DNA of 52,764 nt from Lachnospiraceae bacterium (GTDB lineage: Bacteria > Bacillota_A > Clostridia > Lachnospirales > Lachnospiraceae), in the NCBI GenBank assembly GCA_017522685.1, contig JAFWYN010000016.1, positions 1 to 52,764 of the forward strand. The letters are read 5' to 3'. The notes beneath the pieces were generated by a model, which worked only from the letters and a program-made list of their open reading frames with translations, had not been told where the DNA came from and made no database searches. The translations under genes and the position numbers were made by a program. Below, piece after piece: positions 8,764-17,420 of this stretch; positions within the stretch are counted from its first letter, which is position 1, and each line of letters begins with the position of its first letter.

Positions 8764-10170
8764 TTACTCCTTCTTTCCTACCAACACATTCAGCCAGATT
8801 CCCTTCTTCACCAGTATCAGACCCACCACACATTTCACCAAATCCACCAACTGGCAGATTAGATACAATGGTATAATCGGCATCCCTGTGTAACGACTTA
8901 ATATAAACGCCACCGGAATATTCACGCACCACACAAAGGCACTATCAAACAAGAAGGTAGTAAAGGTCTTACCACCGGAACGTAATGTAAAATAGGTAGC
9001 ATGCATAAAACCATGCAGAGGCATACAAGCCGCCGATACTCTCATAAAGGCTGTAGCCAGACCCTTTACCTCATCAGTTGTATTATACAACATAGGGAAC
9101 AAAGGTGCAAAGAGAATCAGCAAACCGCCCATCACCAGACAGGAAAATACAGTCAAGGTAATCAGACGATAATCCGCCTCTTTTGCTTCCTCCAGCTTAC
9201 CGGCACCCAAGAGCTGCCCAACTACGATAGAAAGAGCACTTCCCATGGCGATAAATACCACATTAAACAAGTTAGTAATAGTACTGGAAATATTCAGTCC
9301 GGCCACCGCATCCAGACCACGCATGGAATAAGACTGCATCAGCATGGCCATACCGGTTGCCCACATGATCTCGTTTAACATCAGAGGCATGCCCTTTTTC
9401 AGAATATTTGCCACCAGATGTCCGGGAATCTTCAGAGTCTCATAGGCCCCCTGTATGAAGGGCAACTTTTCTGAATTACGATGTGTCCAAACAATCACTA
9501 TAACTGCCTGTATGTATCGGGAAATTACAGTTGCAATAGCCGCACCTACTACTCCCAATGCCGGAAATCCCAGATAACCAAAAATCAATAAAGCATTAAG
9601 CACCAGATTAATTAATACCGCTGCCACACCGGCCTTCATGGGTACCACAGTTTCACCACATTCACGAAGGGTACTGCTGTAAATCTGCTCCACGCCAAAG
9701 GGCAAGAGACCTATCAACATCACTGCCAGGTAGTCTTTTCCATACTTCAAAGCCGCCTGCAACGCCGCTTCATTCTGCTCTTCGCCATGCAGATACAACA
9801 TAATTAAGTCTTCACCCCAAAAGGTAAAAATCAATATACCCATCAGCACCAGGCTTAAACAGGCATATATTTTAAAACGGAAAGTATTACGCACACCTTT
9901 ATGGTCCTTACATCCGAAGAACTGTGCACCAAAAATGCCGGCTCCGGAAATAGCGCCAAAAATACTGATATTAAATACAAACATCAATTGGTTTACAATA
10001 GCCACACCGGACATCTGCTCGGTGCCCACACGACCTACCATAATATTATCCAATAGTCCTACAAAATTGGTAATACCATTCTGGATAATCATAGGCACTA
10101 CTATCAGCAGCACCATCTTATAAAATGCTTTATCACCCACAAAACTGTGGTACCATTTCTTCTGACTCAT
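8764..10170 (-). CDS. MATE family efflux transporter
   Basis: A 468-residue inner-membrane protein with about 12 hydrophobic segments in two similar halves, as expected of multidrug and toxic compound extrusion transporters, which export drugs or metabolites using a Na+ or H+ gradient. Family features include PMIIQNGITNFVGLLDNIMVG in the first helix and LNALLIFGYLGFPALGVVGAAIAT in helix 5-6. Substrate cannot be told. GGAG upstream of the ATG. It diverges from tadA across the large palindrome at 10225-10459. Confidence 0.9.
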   Translation of the reverse strand: MSQKKWYHSFVGDKAFYKMVLLIVVPMIIQNGITNFVGLLDNIMVGRVGTEQMSGVAIVNQLMFVFNISIFGAISGAGIFGAQFFGCKDHKGVRNTFRFKIYACLSLVLMGILIFTFWGEDLIMLYLHGEEQNEAALQAALKYGKDYLAVMLIGLLPFGVEQIYSSTLRECGETVVPMKAGVAAVLINLVLNALLIFGYLGFPALGVVGAAIATVISRYIQAVIVIVWTHRNSEKLPFIQGAYETLKIPGHLVANILKKGMPLMLNEIMWATGMAMLMQSYSMRGLDAVAGLNISSTITNLFNVVFIAMGSALSIVVGQLLGAGKLEEAKEADYRLITLTVFSCLVMGGLLILFAPLFPMLYNTTDEVKGLATAFMRVSAACMPLHGFMHATYFTLRSGGKTFTTFLFDSAFVWCVNIPVAFILSRYTGMPIIPLYLICQLVDLVKCVVGLILVKKGIWLNVLVGKKE

Positions 10171-10224
10171 CTTGACTCATCTCCATACGTAATCTATACT
10201 AATGTAGTATACTCAATAGCTTTG

Positions 10225-10459
10225 AAATTGGCAAGGTGTTTTGTTGTTGGATGCTTACGACTGTGGCGACTATATCCCTTATTCACACACCGGATAAAAA
10301 ACACTTTCCTCGATTTGTATGTCTTTATGTCGGACAAGCTTGTCCGCCCAAGACACACAAATTTCGTCAATTGTTCTTTTATACGGTGCATTACATAAGG
10401 GATATAGCCACCACAGTCTCAGATTATTCAAAGAGAATCAAGCAACAATTTGCCAATTT
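10225..10459. repeat. Large imperfect palindrome, about 235 bp
   Basis: Two arms of about 115-120 bases are inverted copies of each other. The centre is a perfect 16-bp palindrome CGGACAAGCTTGTCCG at 10331-10346. Stretches 10259-10282 and 10395-10418 match at 22 of 24 bases. The outer ends AAATTGGCAA (10225-10234) and TTGCCAATTT (10450-10459) also match. It fills the divergent gap between the MATE and tadA genes. Short open frames here are similar on both strands only because the DNA is palindromic, so I do not call genes in it. It could be a MITE-like or large REP-like element, or a structured regulatory region. Confidence 0.75.
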
Positions 10460-10486
10460 TCATATCACTTTGTAGGGGTTTATAGC

Positions 10487-11002
10487 ATGGCGAAGATTAA
10501 GAGTGTGGAAGAGAAATATATGAAGGTGGCGTTGCAGCAGGCGAAGAAGGCACTTGCTTTAGGGGAGGTGCCCATCGGCTGCGTCATCGTGCATGAAGGT
10601 AAGATTATCGGAAGAGGGTATAATCGTCGTAATACGGACAAGAATACCTTAGCCCATGCGGAGATTACTGCCATCAATAAAGCCAGCAAAAAAATCGGCG
10701 ACTGGAGACTGGAAGAGTGTACCCTTTATGTCACACTGGAGCCCTGTCAGATGTGTGCCGGTGCCATCGTGCAGGCACGGGTAACAGAAGTAGTCATGGG
10801 TTGTATGAATCCCAAGGCCGGCTGCGGCGGTTCAATTTTAAATATTTTGGAAATGCCTGAATTTAATCATCAGGTGAAGGTCAGCCGCGGCATCCTGGAA
10901 CAGGAATGCAGCGATATCCTGAAATTGTTCTTTACGGAACTGAGAGAACGGAATAAAAGAGAGAAAGAATTGAAGAAATTAGCAGAAGGTGCAAATAACT
11001 AA
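10487..11002 (+). CDS. tadA: tRNA-specific adenosine deaminase TadA
   Basis: Deaminates A34 to inosine in the tRNA-Arg(ACG) anticodon. The 171-residue protein has the zinc deaminase signatures H57-A58-E59 and PCQMC at 86-90. The VGCVIV-type strand (PIGCVIVHEGKI) and the C-terminal helix DILKLFFTELRERN fit TadA rather than other cytidine/guanine deaminases. The start is the ATG at 10487, preceded by AGGGG about eight bases upstream; the open frame runs further back through the palindrome but has no reason to be coding there. Its stop codon overlaps the first copy of the 33-bp repeat. Confidence 0.94.
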   Translation: MAKIKSVEEKYMKVALQQAKKALALGEVPIGCVIVHEGKIIGRGYNRRNTDKNTLAHAEITAINKASKKIGDWRLEECTLYVTLEPCQMCAGAIVQARVTEVVMGCMNPKAGCGGSILNILEMPEFNHQVKVSRGILEQECSDILKLFFTELRERNKREKELKKLAEGANN

Positions 11003-11073
11003 TCAAAAAACATGCCAAATGGTGCAATTAATCACCGAATAAACTTGCTAAATGGTGCAAATAATACTATAAT
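10988..11073 (+). promoter_or_regulatory. Promoter with three 33-bp-spaced GGTGCAA repeats
   Basis: GGTGCAA occurs at 10988, 11021 and 11054, exactly 33 bases apart (about three helical turns). The copies at 11021 and 11054 share the longer core TGCYAAATGGTGCAAWTAAT. A promoter overlaps the last copy: TTGCTA at 11045-11050, a 17-base spacer and TATAAT at 11068-11073. The layout looks like operator sites on one face of the helix controlling the ATPase gene, but the regulator is unknown. Confidence 0.55.
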
Positions 11074-11103
11074 ACAATTATTATATGCCTTGGAGGTTGG
11101 TTT

Positions 11104-12465
11104 ATGGAACGAAATGCATTGCAGAAGCTATTAGCTTGGAATAACGACCCACGCAAAAAACCACTAATCGTATGGGGTGCCAGACAGGTGGGCAAAACCT
11201 ATCTTGTAAAAGAACTTTTCGCCAATACGTATTACAAAGACAGTTATGTTTATATTGATTGCAAAAAGGAAGATGAAGTCCGCGAATTTTGTTCTCAAAC
11301 TGCCAATGCCGAGAAAATCATAGAATATTTGTCCCTTTTAAAAGGTAAACAAATTACCGAAAATACACTATTGATATTTGACGAGATACAGGAATGCCCC
11401 AACATCATTTCTTCTCTAAAATACTTTTGCCAAGATTTCAGGCAAATTCCGGTTATTGCCACCGGTTCAATGGTACGTATCAAGCTTCAGCGAGAAACTC
11501 ATAAAAGAGGTGCAGCAGATAACGGCAAATTTCTTTTCCCTGTGGGCAAGATTAACCAAATCACCATATATCCTATGACCTTTGACGAATTCCTAATGAA
11601 TAGTAATAGGATGCTTTATAACACTATTCAAAAGGCATATGAAACAAAGCATCCGCTGGACGAAAAAATTCATCAATTGGCAATGGACCAAGTATACAAG
11701 TATCTGCTTGTAGGCGGCATGCCCGAAGCAGTAGAAGCCTATATTGATAGTCAAAGTTTATTTGAACCAAGAGAAATCCTTAAGGTTTTATATGACAATT
11801 ACCTTTCTGATATGGAATTATATCAGGCCAGTCAGGAAGCAATCCTGCGTTCGCGCACCCTGTTCTCAAATATTTACACAGAACTTAACAAGGAGAACAA
11901 AAACTTCTCCCCCGATCTTATTGCGGAAAAAAGCAAAACAAGAGATTACGCCACCTCTATCCAATGGCTCACCATGGCTCATATTGTCAATCAGTCCTTC
12001 CAGCTGAAGGAACACATTACCATGCCACTCATGCCGGATAGCGAAAGTAACTTCCGCCTTTTTCTGGGGGATATTGGTATGTTCTCCTATCAAAGCGGTA
12101 TTAATGCGGCTTCCTTTATATCAAACGAACGCGAAAATACCCTTTCGGGCATTTTCTTTGAAAACTTCGTAGCAAACGAATTAATAGCCAAGGAACACAA
12201 ATTATTTTATTGGCGCGGCAGAACCTCTGCCGAATTGGAGTTTATTGTTGAGTCTGACAATAAACTATACCCTATTGATGTCAAAAAGGGCAAAGGAACA
12301 CTTAATTCTCTTCAGAAATTTGCAAATCACAATAAATTTGAATGTGCTATTAAAGTTTCAAAAAACAACTATGGTTACAATGCTGAACAGAAGATTCTAA
12401 CCATACCATTTTATTTCATCCCTTTTATTGCCATGGATTTGGCAACCGGAACTATGACTATATAA
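11104..12465 (+). CDS. AAA ATPase with DUF4143 domain
   Basis: A 453-residue P-loop ATPase of the AAA_14/DUF4143 group. Walker A is GARQVGKT at 25-32 and Walker B is LLIFDEIQ near 89-96. The C-terminal DUF4143 part has a PD-(D/E)xK-like strand pair, WRGRTSAELEFIVE then LYPIDVKKGKG near 375-405, the fold of many nucleases, although catalysis is not shown for this family. Members are widespread, often of foreign origin, and their role is unknown. GGAGG lies seven bases before the ATG. It is transcribed alone from the repeat-bearing promoter and ends at a bidirectional terminator. Confidence 0.85.
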   Translation: MERNALQKLLAWNNDPRKKPLIVWGARQVGKTYLVKELFANTYYKDSYVYIDCKKEDEVREFCSQTANAEKIIEYLSLLKGKQITENTLLIFDEIQECPNIISSLKYFCQDFRQIPVIATGSMVRIKLQRETHKRGAADNGKFLFPVGKINQITIYPMTFDEFLMNSNRMLYNTIQKAYETKHPLDEKIHQLAMDQVYKYLLVGGMPEAVEAYIDSQSLFEPREILKVLYDNYLSDMELYQASQEAILRSRTLFSNIYTELNKENKNFSPDLIAEKSKTRDYATSIQWLTMAHIVNQSFQLKEHITMPLMPDSESNFRLFLGDIGMFSYQSGINAASFISNERENTLSGIFFENFVANELIAKEHKLFYWRGRTSAELEFIVESDNKLYPIDVKKGKGTLNSLQKFANHNKFECAIKVSKNNYGYNAEQKILTIPFYFIPFIAMDLATGTMTI

Positions 12466-12481
12466 ATACAAGACTAAAACA

Positions 12482-12530
12482 AGAACCGGCAGTATACTCT
12501 TTGGGGAGTACACTGCCGGTTCTTTATATT
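12482..12530. terminator. Bidirectional terminator
   Basis: Strong hairpin AGAACCGGCAGT...ACTGCCGGTTCT at 12482-12523 with T-rich sequence on both sides. It separates the plus-strand ATPase gene from the convergent nucleotidyltransferase gene and can serve both. Confidence 0.88.
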
Positions 12531-13179
12531 AGCCATTATTACCCAGAATAATATCAACTACTTCAAGCATAGTATTTGCTCTCGTCTCAATATCGCCCAT
12601 CAGCAAATCTTCAAACCAATTATCTAATGGCATGCTTAATAGTTCATATTTACTAAATGCAATACTTGACGGTGGTATTGGCTTATTATTTATAGCCCAA
12701 ACCCCTTCCAGTACCTTCCAGGTATTAGTCGCCAACAAATATGCCACTTTCTGCATATCAGCACTTTTCATTCCTGACAATAATTTTCGTTTGGTAGAGG
12801 AAAGCCAATATCGGATTCTTTCCAACTCTTTCTCAGGAGTTCGATAACTATCATATATATTCTTTGCTTTTTCAAACAAACTTTCTAATCCACCATCATC
12901 ATAAGCAATTTGAGAATAGATATACTTGTATACCTCCATGGGATTCTCTCTTAATTTCCGCACTGCCGTTTCCATTTTTGAATAGTGAATTTCTACACAA
13001 ATTCCTTCTGTATCTTTATTTACAAACTCATCCTTCTCTCCCAGTACAAATATATCTAAATCCGAGTCTTCGGTAGCCGTCCCATAAGCAACAGACCCTA
13101 TTAAAGCCACACCACGAACTGTTTTATCCAATTTGAAAGCCTTTATTTCTTTCTCAAAAACAGATAAATGCTTCGTCAC
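12529..13179 (-). CDS. Nucleotidyltransferase domain protein
   Basis: A 216-residue protein with the polymerase-beta-type signature GSVAYGTATEDSDLDIFV near residues 25-42, which supplies the two metal-binding aspartates. A helical C-terminal half follows (IRYWLSSTKRKLLSGM, KVAYLLATNTWKVLEG), as in nucleotidyltransferases joined to substrate-binding helical bundles, including aminoglycoside nucleotidyltransferases and MNT/HEPN-related proteins. Substrate unknown. Several GTG codons stand in a row; the one at 13179 has the best spacing from GAGGTGG, so the start is uncertain by a few codons. Confidence 0.7.
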   Translation of the reverse strand: MTKHLSVFEKEIKAFKLDKTVRGVALIGSVAYGTATEDSDLDIFVLGEKDEFVNKDTEGICVEIHYSKMETAVRKLRENPMEVYKYIYSQIAYDDGGLESLFEKAKNIYDSYRTPEKELERIRYWLSSTKRKLLSGMKSADMQKVAYLLATNTWKVLEGVWAINNKPIPPSSIAFSKYELLSMPLDNWFEDLLMGDIETRANTMLEVVDIILGNNG

Positions 13180-13228
13180 CACTACCACCTCGCATATTCT
13201 CTACTCATAAACCTACATACACCTTTCC

Positions 13229-13867
13229 CTACCTCTTCACAAACACGCTCTTAGGCTGCTTGCAAACGGGACATTTATAGTCCTCCGGCAGCTCTTCAAA
13301 GGGTACCTCACCATCATACTCATAACCGCAAACACTGCACACATACTTTTCCTTAGCAGGTGCTGCTTCTTCAGCAATATAAGTGGGTGCATTCTTCGGG
13401 CTTTTACCCTTGATGACATTATGATAGTAAGCATAGGTCATGGGGTCATCTTCCTTCAGGATATCTGCATCCAGCACCTTGCCTAAGAATACAGTGTGGG
13501 TAGAGGTTTCCATCTTATCCACCACTTCACAGGTGATATAAGCGCAGGCATCTGCAATCACCGGCATATAGCCCTTCACAGCCATTTCTACTTCGTCAAA
13601 TTTATTGTGATCCCTGCCACTCTTGAAGCCAAACACACCGATGGTGGAAGGCGCAGAATTCTCTCCCAGGATGGAGATGGCGAAACGGCCGCTTTCCTGA
13701 ATACACTTATTGGTATAGTTGTCATGATTGATGCTTACCGCAATGGTAGCAGGTTCCGAAGTAATCTGCATGGCACTATTGGCAGTGCAACCTGTGGGTC
13801 TGCCGTTGTCCCAGGTACTTACCACATACACTCCGTAAGATAATTGTCTAAATGCGTTCTTGTTCAT
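13229..13867 (-). CDS. Flavin reductase-rubredoxin fusion protein
   Basis: Residues 1-155 are an FMN-binding flavin reductase-like split-barrel domain ([39 protein letters not shown]). A linker leads to a C-terminal rubredoxin with the Fe(Cys)4 site at C177, C180, C199 and C202 (CSVCG and CPVCK). The layout equals the high-molecular-weight rubredoxin of anaerobes, which passes electrons from NAD(P)H to flavodiiron proteins reducing O2 or NO. No flavodiiron protein gene is in this window. GGAGG precedes the ATG at 13867. Confidence 0.9.
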   Translation of the reverse strand: MNKNAFRQLSYGVYVVSTWDNGRPTGCTANSAMQITSEPATIAVSINHDNYTNKCIQESGRFAISILGENSAPSTIGVFGFKSGRDHNKFDEVEMAVKGYMPVIADACAYITCEVVDKMETSTHTVFLGKVLDADILKEDDPMTYAYYHNVIKGKSPKNAPTYIAEEAAPAKEKYVCSVCGYEYDGEVPFEELPEDYKCPVCKQPKSVFVKR

Positions 13868-13882
13868 AATTTATACCTCCAT

Positions 13883-15502
13883 TTATTCTTTTACTGAAAT
13901 TACCTGTTCATACAAGTCTAAACCAAAGCTGGTCAGCTCCGGCTCGCCGGCTACCATTTTGTAGGTTCGGGTGCCGTCCTCCAGTCGTTGTGCACTTAAG
14001 AAGACTGCCTTCTCCCACTCCTCTGCATATACCTTCTTGGCAAAGGTCAAAAGATGGGTTACGGTCAGTACCTTCACCCCGGCCTCGGTAAAGGCCTTTA
14101 TTATATCATATGCAATCTCGGATCCTTCCTCCTCTGTGGTAGTGGCAAAGGACTCGTTTAAAAGCACCATGGACTCGGGCTGCAAGCCTTCTACGATGCG
14201 ATGGATACGACCCAGCTCCTCGTCCAAACGGCCACTGTTCATGGCCATATCCTCTCTTCTTACAAAGTGTGTAAAAAGGTGAGTAAAAATACCGCTGGAG
14301 AAACGCTTAGCCGCCACAAACATACCGCTTTGCAGCATCACCTGGGCGATACCGATACTGCGCAGGAAAGTGGATTTACCGCCCTGATTGGCACCTGTCA
14401 CCACCAAAAGACGCTTATCCTTAAATTCACAGTCATTTCCTACGGGGACCCTGCGATTGTATAAAGCCATGGACAATTCCATCAGATTGGTAAACTCCAT
14501 GTCTTCCGGCTTGCAAACAGTGGGGTAGCAAATGGGCAAGCCTATCTGCCGGCAACGTTCATAAAGGTTCATACAGCCCATATAAAAGGCACTTTGTACC
14601 AAAAGCATTTCAAAGAACTTCTTGCAATTCAGCGAAAAGCCCTGCATATAATCAAACACACGACCCACAGACGCAATCTTCAGCTGCTCTAAATTGTCCA
14701 GTGTCTGCTCGTCCGTAATAATGGTCATGGGTTCCTTGGACAAAACCACCTTCACGCGGTCCAGCATTGTTTTGGAGGCAGTATGGCGACCAATATTCAC
14801 CTCTCGCGTACCAATCTGCTCCAGCTTCATCTGACCAAGCTTCAATCCGCTTCCCGGTGCACATTCCATAAGAATGGAGCCCTGGGTGGTTTTATTGTAA
14901 TAATGCTTCACATCCACTTCTTCATCGTTACTGAAAAAGCGCAAATCCATCATAATCAAACGGACCTTTTCTTCCCACTCATCATGGTAGTTTTGGGTCA
15001 GCATATCACAAAACCGTTGTAAGCCTTCGGAATGAAAACTCTTACTATAGCCCCTGCAAAGTCTCTTCAAGTCCGTGAGCGCATCCAAAAACAGATTCAT
15101 CAGGCGGACTTCAAACAGCAGAGTACGGGAGGTATTGGTATTGCCGCCCTTTTCTCTCTCCTTTTTGCCCAGCTTTCGCCACTGCTCCATCAATTCCCTG
15201 GTAATCCCATAAAACCTTTCCGCAAACTCCGGATTTCCCAGAAAATCCTTCAAAACGCTTTGTCTGTACTCAATCTCTTCGGCGGTTTCCAAAGGTGTCA
15301 TCATGACTCTCTGCATGGCTCTTCGGATATCTTCATCCTGCTCTGCACCCTGCGCACTTTTGCGGTCCCTGGCTTCCTTGCTGATGGCGGCATTTTCAAA
15401 CAATTGCTTTAAGCCCAAATCCGTCACCATACCGGATGAATCCTGGTAGGAGTCCGCTTTGCCAAAGTCACGGTCTTTATAAAGCAAATATGCACTAAGC
15501 AT
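13883..15502 (-). CDS. MutS-like ATPase, second of a tandem pair
   Basis: A 539-residue protein with the MutS clamp and ATPase domains (Walker A TGANQGGKST near residue 370, then ABC-type motifs SGRLDEELGRI and VLLNESFATT) and no N-terminal mismatch-binding domain. The canonical methionine of the MutS P-loop (GPNMAGKS) is glutamine here. The start is the ATG at 15502, with GGGAGGGG upstream, overlapping the preceding MutS-like gene by eight bases. The overlap suggests coupled translation and a heterodimer. Role unknown; mismatch repair itself is doubtful. Confidence 0.82.
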   Translation of the reverse strand: MLSAYLLYKDRDFGKADSYQDSSGMVTDLGLKQLFENAAISKEARDRKSAQGAEQDEDIRRAMQRVMMTPLETAEEIEYRQSVLKDFLGNPEFAERFYGITRELMEQWRKLGKKEREKGGNTNTSRTLLFEVRLMNLFLDALTDLKRLCRGYSKSFHSEGLQRFCDMLTQNYHDEWEEKVRLIMMDLRFFSNDEEVDVKHYYNKTTQGSILMECAPGSGLKLGQMKLEQIGTREVNIGRHTASKTMLDRVKVVLSKEPMTIITDEQTLDNLEQLKIASVGRVFDYMQGFSLNCKKFFEMLLVQSAFYMGCMNLYERCRQIGLPICYPTVCKPEDMEFTNLMELSMALYNRRVPVGNDCEFKDKRLLVVTGANQGGKSTFLRSIGIAQVMLQSGMFVAAKRFSSGIFTHLFTHFVRREDMAMNSGRLDEELGRIHRIVEGLQPESMVLLNESFATTTEEEGSEIAYDIIKAFTEAGVKVLTVTHLLTFAKKVYAEEWEKAVFLSAQRLEDGTRTYKMVAGEPELTSFGLDLYEQVISVKE

Positions 15503-17063
15503 GGCTGACCCCTCCCTTCTGTGCCGCATAATCCTTTAGTCGTTCCTGAAGCTCACCGTAGGTCAACTGATACTTACCGGCGATATCGCCTGCATATCCG
15601 CTGCTTTCCGCTCCGCTTCGCAATATTTTAAAGGTCCTGCGGTGCTTGTCGCTGCCATCCAGCATAGCGGACATATGCACAACACCCTCGGTTCCTTCTC
15701 CCAGGGCACGCAGATGGGTCACATATACGCCGTGACAATCTCTCTTCATAAAATAATCCAGCACCTTGGCACCCATAATACATCCGTCGTAATGAGCCGC
15801 CGTGGTGAATAATTCATTAATAATCACAAAGGCTTTTTCGCATCCCTTGTTCATAATCGGTGCCAGTCTGCGAAGTTCTTCCATCAACTTACCCTGACCG
15901 CTTTCCATGCTTTCCTCCACGGAAAAATGGGTTATCAACCTGTCATAGTAGGGCAGTTTTGCCGCTTTAGCATTCACATCCAGCCCCATCTTGGCAAAAT
16001 ACACCAGCTGTCCCAGACTTCTGGCAAAAGTAGTTTTTCCTCCCTGATTGGGACCGTTTACAACAAAGAAACTCTCCTCTTGATGATAAACAAAGTCATT
16101 GCTGACCACTTCTTTTTCTGCCGGATAGTTCACACAGGCCAGTGCCAAGTCATAAACCTCCAGCCCCTCTGCAACACCTTCTTCCGTCAACTCCGGAGTG
16201 CTGAATACAGCTCCCTGTGCTTCCCATTCCTTTTGGAAGGTATAGAAGCTTAAGTAAAACTGTACTTCCTTTTCCAACTGCTGAATCTGTGGGTTCTGAT
16301 AGGACTTATACTCTTTTGCAAACCCTTCAATCTCGGTTTCCAGCGTAGGATATTTGCTGAAAAAGGTCTGCAACAGACGTCTTTCCAACCGAGTCAGGAA
16401 CAAATCTCCGGTAAAAGGACTATGCATGCTTCCCTTCTCTACTGCCCCGTATTCCTGAAAGCATTCTGTCAGCAAATCCTCATATGTACCTTCCTGTGCC
16501 ACCGGGGATATACGGATTTTATTACCGTTGATTTCCAAGGTGAATTTGGTGCCGCTCAACATCTCCCAAACCCGGTAGGCTTCCTTCTGCATCTGTGCAA
16601 AAGTCGGCTCCTTACACAGCTCATCCAAAAACACCAGTAATTCCTTCAAGCCCCAAGCAGTAATCTCCTGCTTTGCCACACCGTTCTCCAGCACCTGTCT
16701 AAGCTCCACAATCGCCTTGCAATAAAAATAAACGGACTCCAACTGCCAGCAGGCTCCCTGCAAGGGTTCTCCCGAAAAAGTAGGGGATAATTCCTTATCC
16801 GCCGCCCTTCGCATATCTGCCGAAAAACACATAAATCCGTCGTACAAAAAAGTCTTCTTAATATCACTATAAATCTCCTGCCTGTAACCCACATCCTCCT
16901 TGGCAGGAAAATCATAAAAATACTCCTTCACCGGATGATTCGGCGAAAGCTTCTGAATCCTTGCAAGCACCTGATCCAGATTCAAATCCACAAAAAAATC
17001 AGGCTGTTTTCTTCCGTGTATTTCTTCGGTTTTTGCAGTTCCCAAAATACTGACAAACGCCAT
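15495..17063 (-). CDS. MutS-like ATPase, first of a tandem pair
   Basis: A 522-residue paralogue of the next gene. It has a helical lever/clamp region, Walker A NGPNQGGKTTFAR near residue 337, and the C-terminal ABC motifs MESGQGKLMEELRRL and FVIINELFTTA. Again there is no mismatch-recognition domain, and the P-loop carries Q instead of M. No mutL is nearby. GGGAGGGG lies before the ATG. Being the first of two overlapping genes of the same family, it probably forms a complex with its neighbour. Confidence 0.82.
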   Translation of the reverse strand: MAFVSILGTAKTEEIHGRKQPDFFVDLNLDQVLARIQKLSPNHPVKEYFYDFPAKEDVGYRQEIYSDIKKTFLYDGFMCFSADMRRAADKELSPTFSGEPLQGACWQLESVYFYCKAIVELRQVLENGVAKQEITAWGLKELLVFLDELCKEPTFAQMQKEAYRVWEMLSGTKFTLEINGNKIRISPVAQEGTYEDLLTECFQEYGAVEKGSMHSPFTGDLFLTRLERRLLQTFFSKYPTLETEIEGFAKEYKSYQNPQIQQLEKEVQFYLSFYTFQKEWEAQGAVFSTPELTEEGVAEGLEVYDLALACVNYPAEKEVVSNDFVYHQEESFFVVNGPNQGGKTTFARSLGQLVYFAKMGLDVNAKAAKLPYYDRLITHFSVEESMESGQGKLMEELRRLAPIMNKGCEKAFVIINELFTTAAHYDGCIMGAKVLDYFMKRDCHGVYVTHLRALGEGTEGVVHMSAMLDGSDKHRRTFKILRSGAESSGYAGDIAGKYQLTYGELQERLKDYAAQKGGVSHA

Positions 17064-17199
17064 AATATACCCCTCCCGAAATCCAACAATTTCAAGAAAA
17101 TTTTAACATAATATTACGCAAAATACCACTGATTTCAGTGTCTTTTAGTAGGATTTTAGAATTCCCAAATCTTCAACCCTGTTCTCCGGAAATAATACC

Positions 17200-17228
17200 T
17201 TGACAAATACGGGCAGAAACGATACACT
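17200..17228 (+). promoter_or_regulatory. Promoter of the SRP RNA
   Basis: TTGACA at 17200-17205, a 17-base spacer and TACACT at 17223-17228. Transcription would begin at about 17235, exactly where the SRP RNA fold starts. Confidence 0.8.
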
Positions 17229-17234
17229 ATAAAA

Positions 17235-17395
17235 GCCGTACATTGTCGGACCTTCGATGCAATGGTGAAGCTTGGTCTTACGCAATGGGAATCTACGAAC
17301 CGTGTCAGGTTGGGAACAAAGCAGCACTAAGTAGAACCTCCCATGTGCCGTAAGGGTGCCGGGTGGAGTTGTATCGAAACCGCTTTGTACGGTCT
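17235..17395 (+). ncRNA. ffs: Signal recognition particle RNA
   Basis: The conserved SRP apex is present: GAACCGTGTCAGG, a GGAA tetraloop closed by TTG/CAA, then AAGCAGCACTAAG. Flanking helices pair: CTTACG (17278 region) with CGTAAG (17349 region), ATGGGA with TCCCAT, and the terminal CCGTACA (17236-17242) with TGTACGG (17386-17392). At about 160 bases it is larger than the E. coli 4.5S type. With Ffh it guides membrane and secreted proteins to the translocon. No terminator is seen before the radical SAM gene that starts 26 bases later. Confidence 0.9.
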
Positions 17396-17420
17396 TTGTA
17401 TATCCATGAAAGGAGTCCTC

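Noticed and set aside
10194..10475. Several 65-83-residue open frames on both strands
   Set aside because: They look alike on both strands only because the DNA is a large palindrome; none has a ribosome site.
17343..17420. Extended N-terminus of the radical SAM protein
   Set aside because: It lies inside the SRP RNA; the ATG at 17421 has a good ribosome site.
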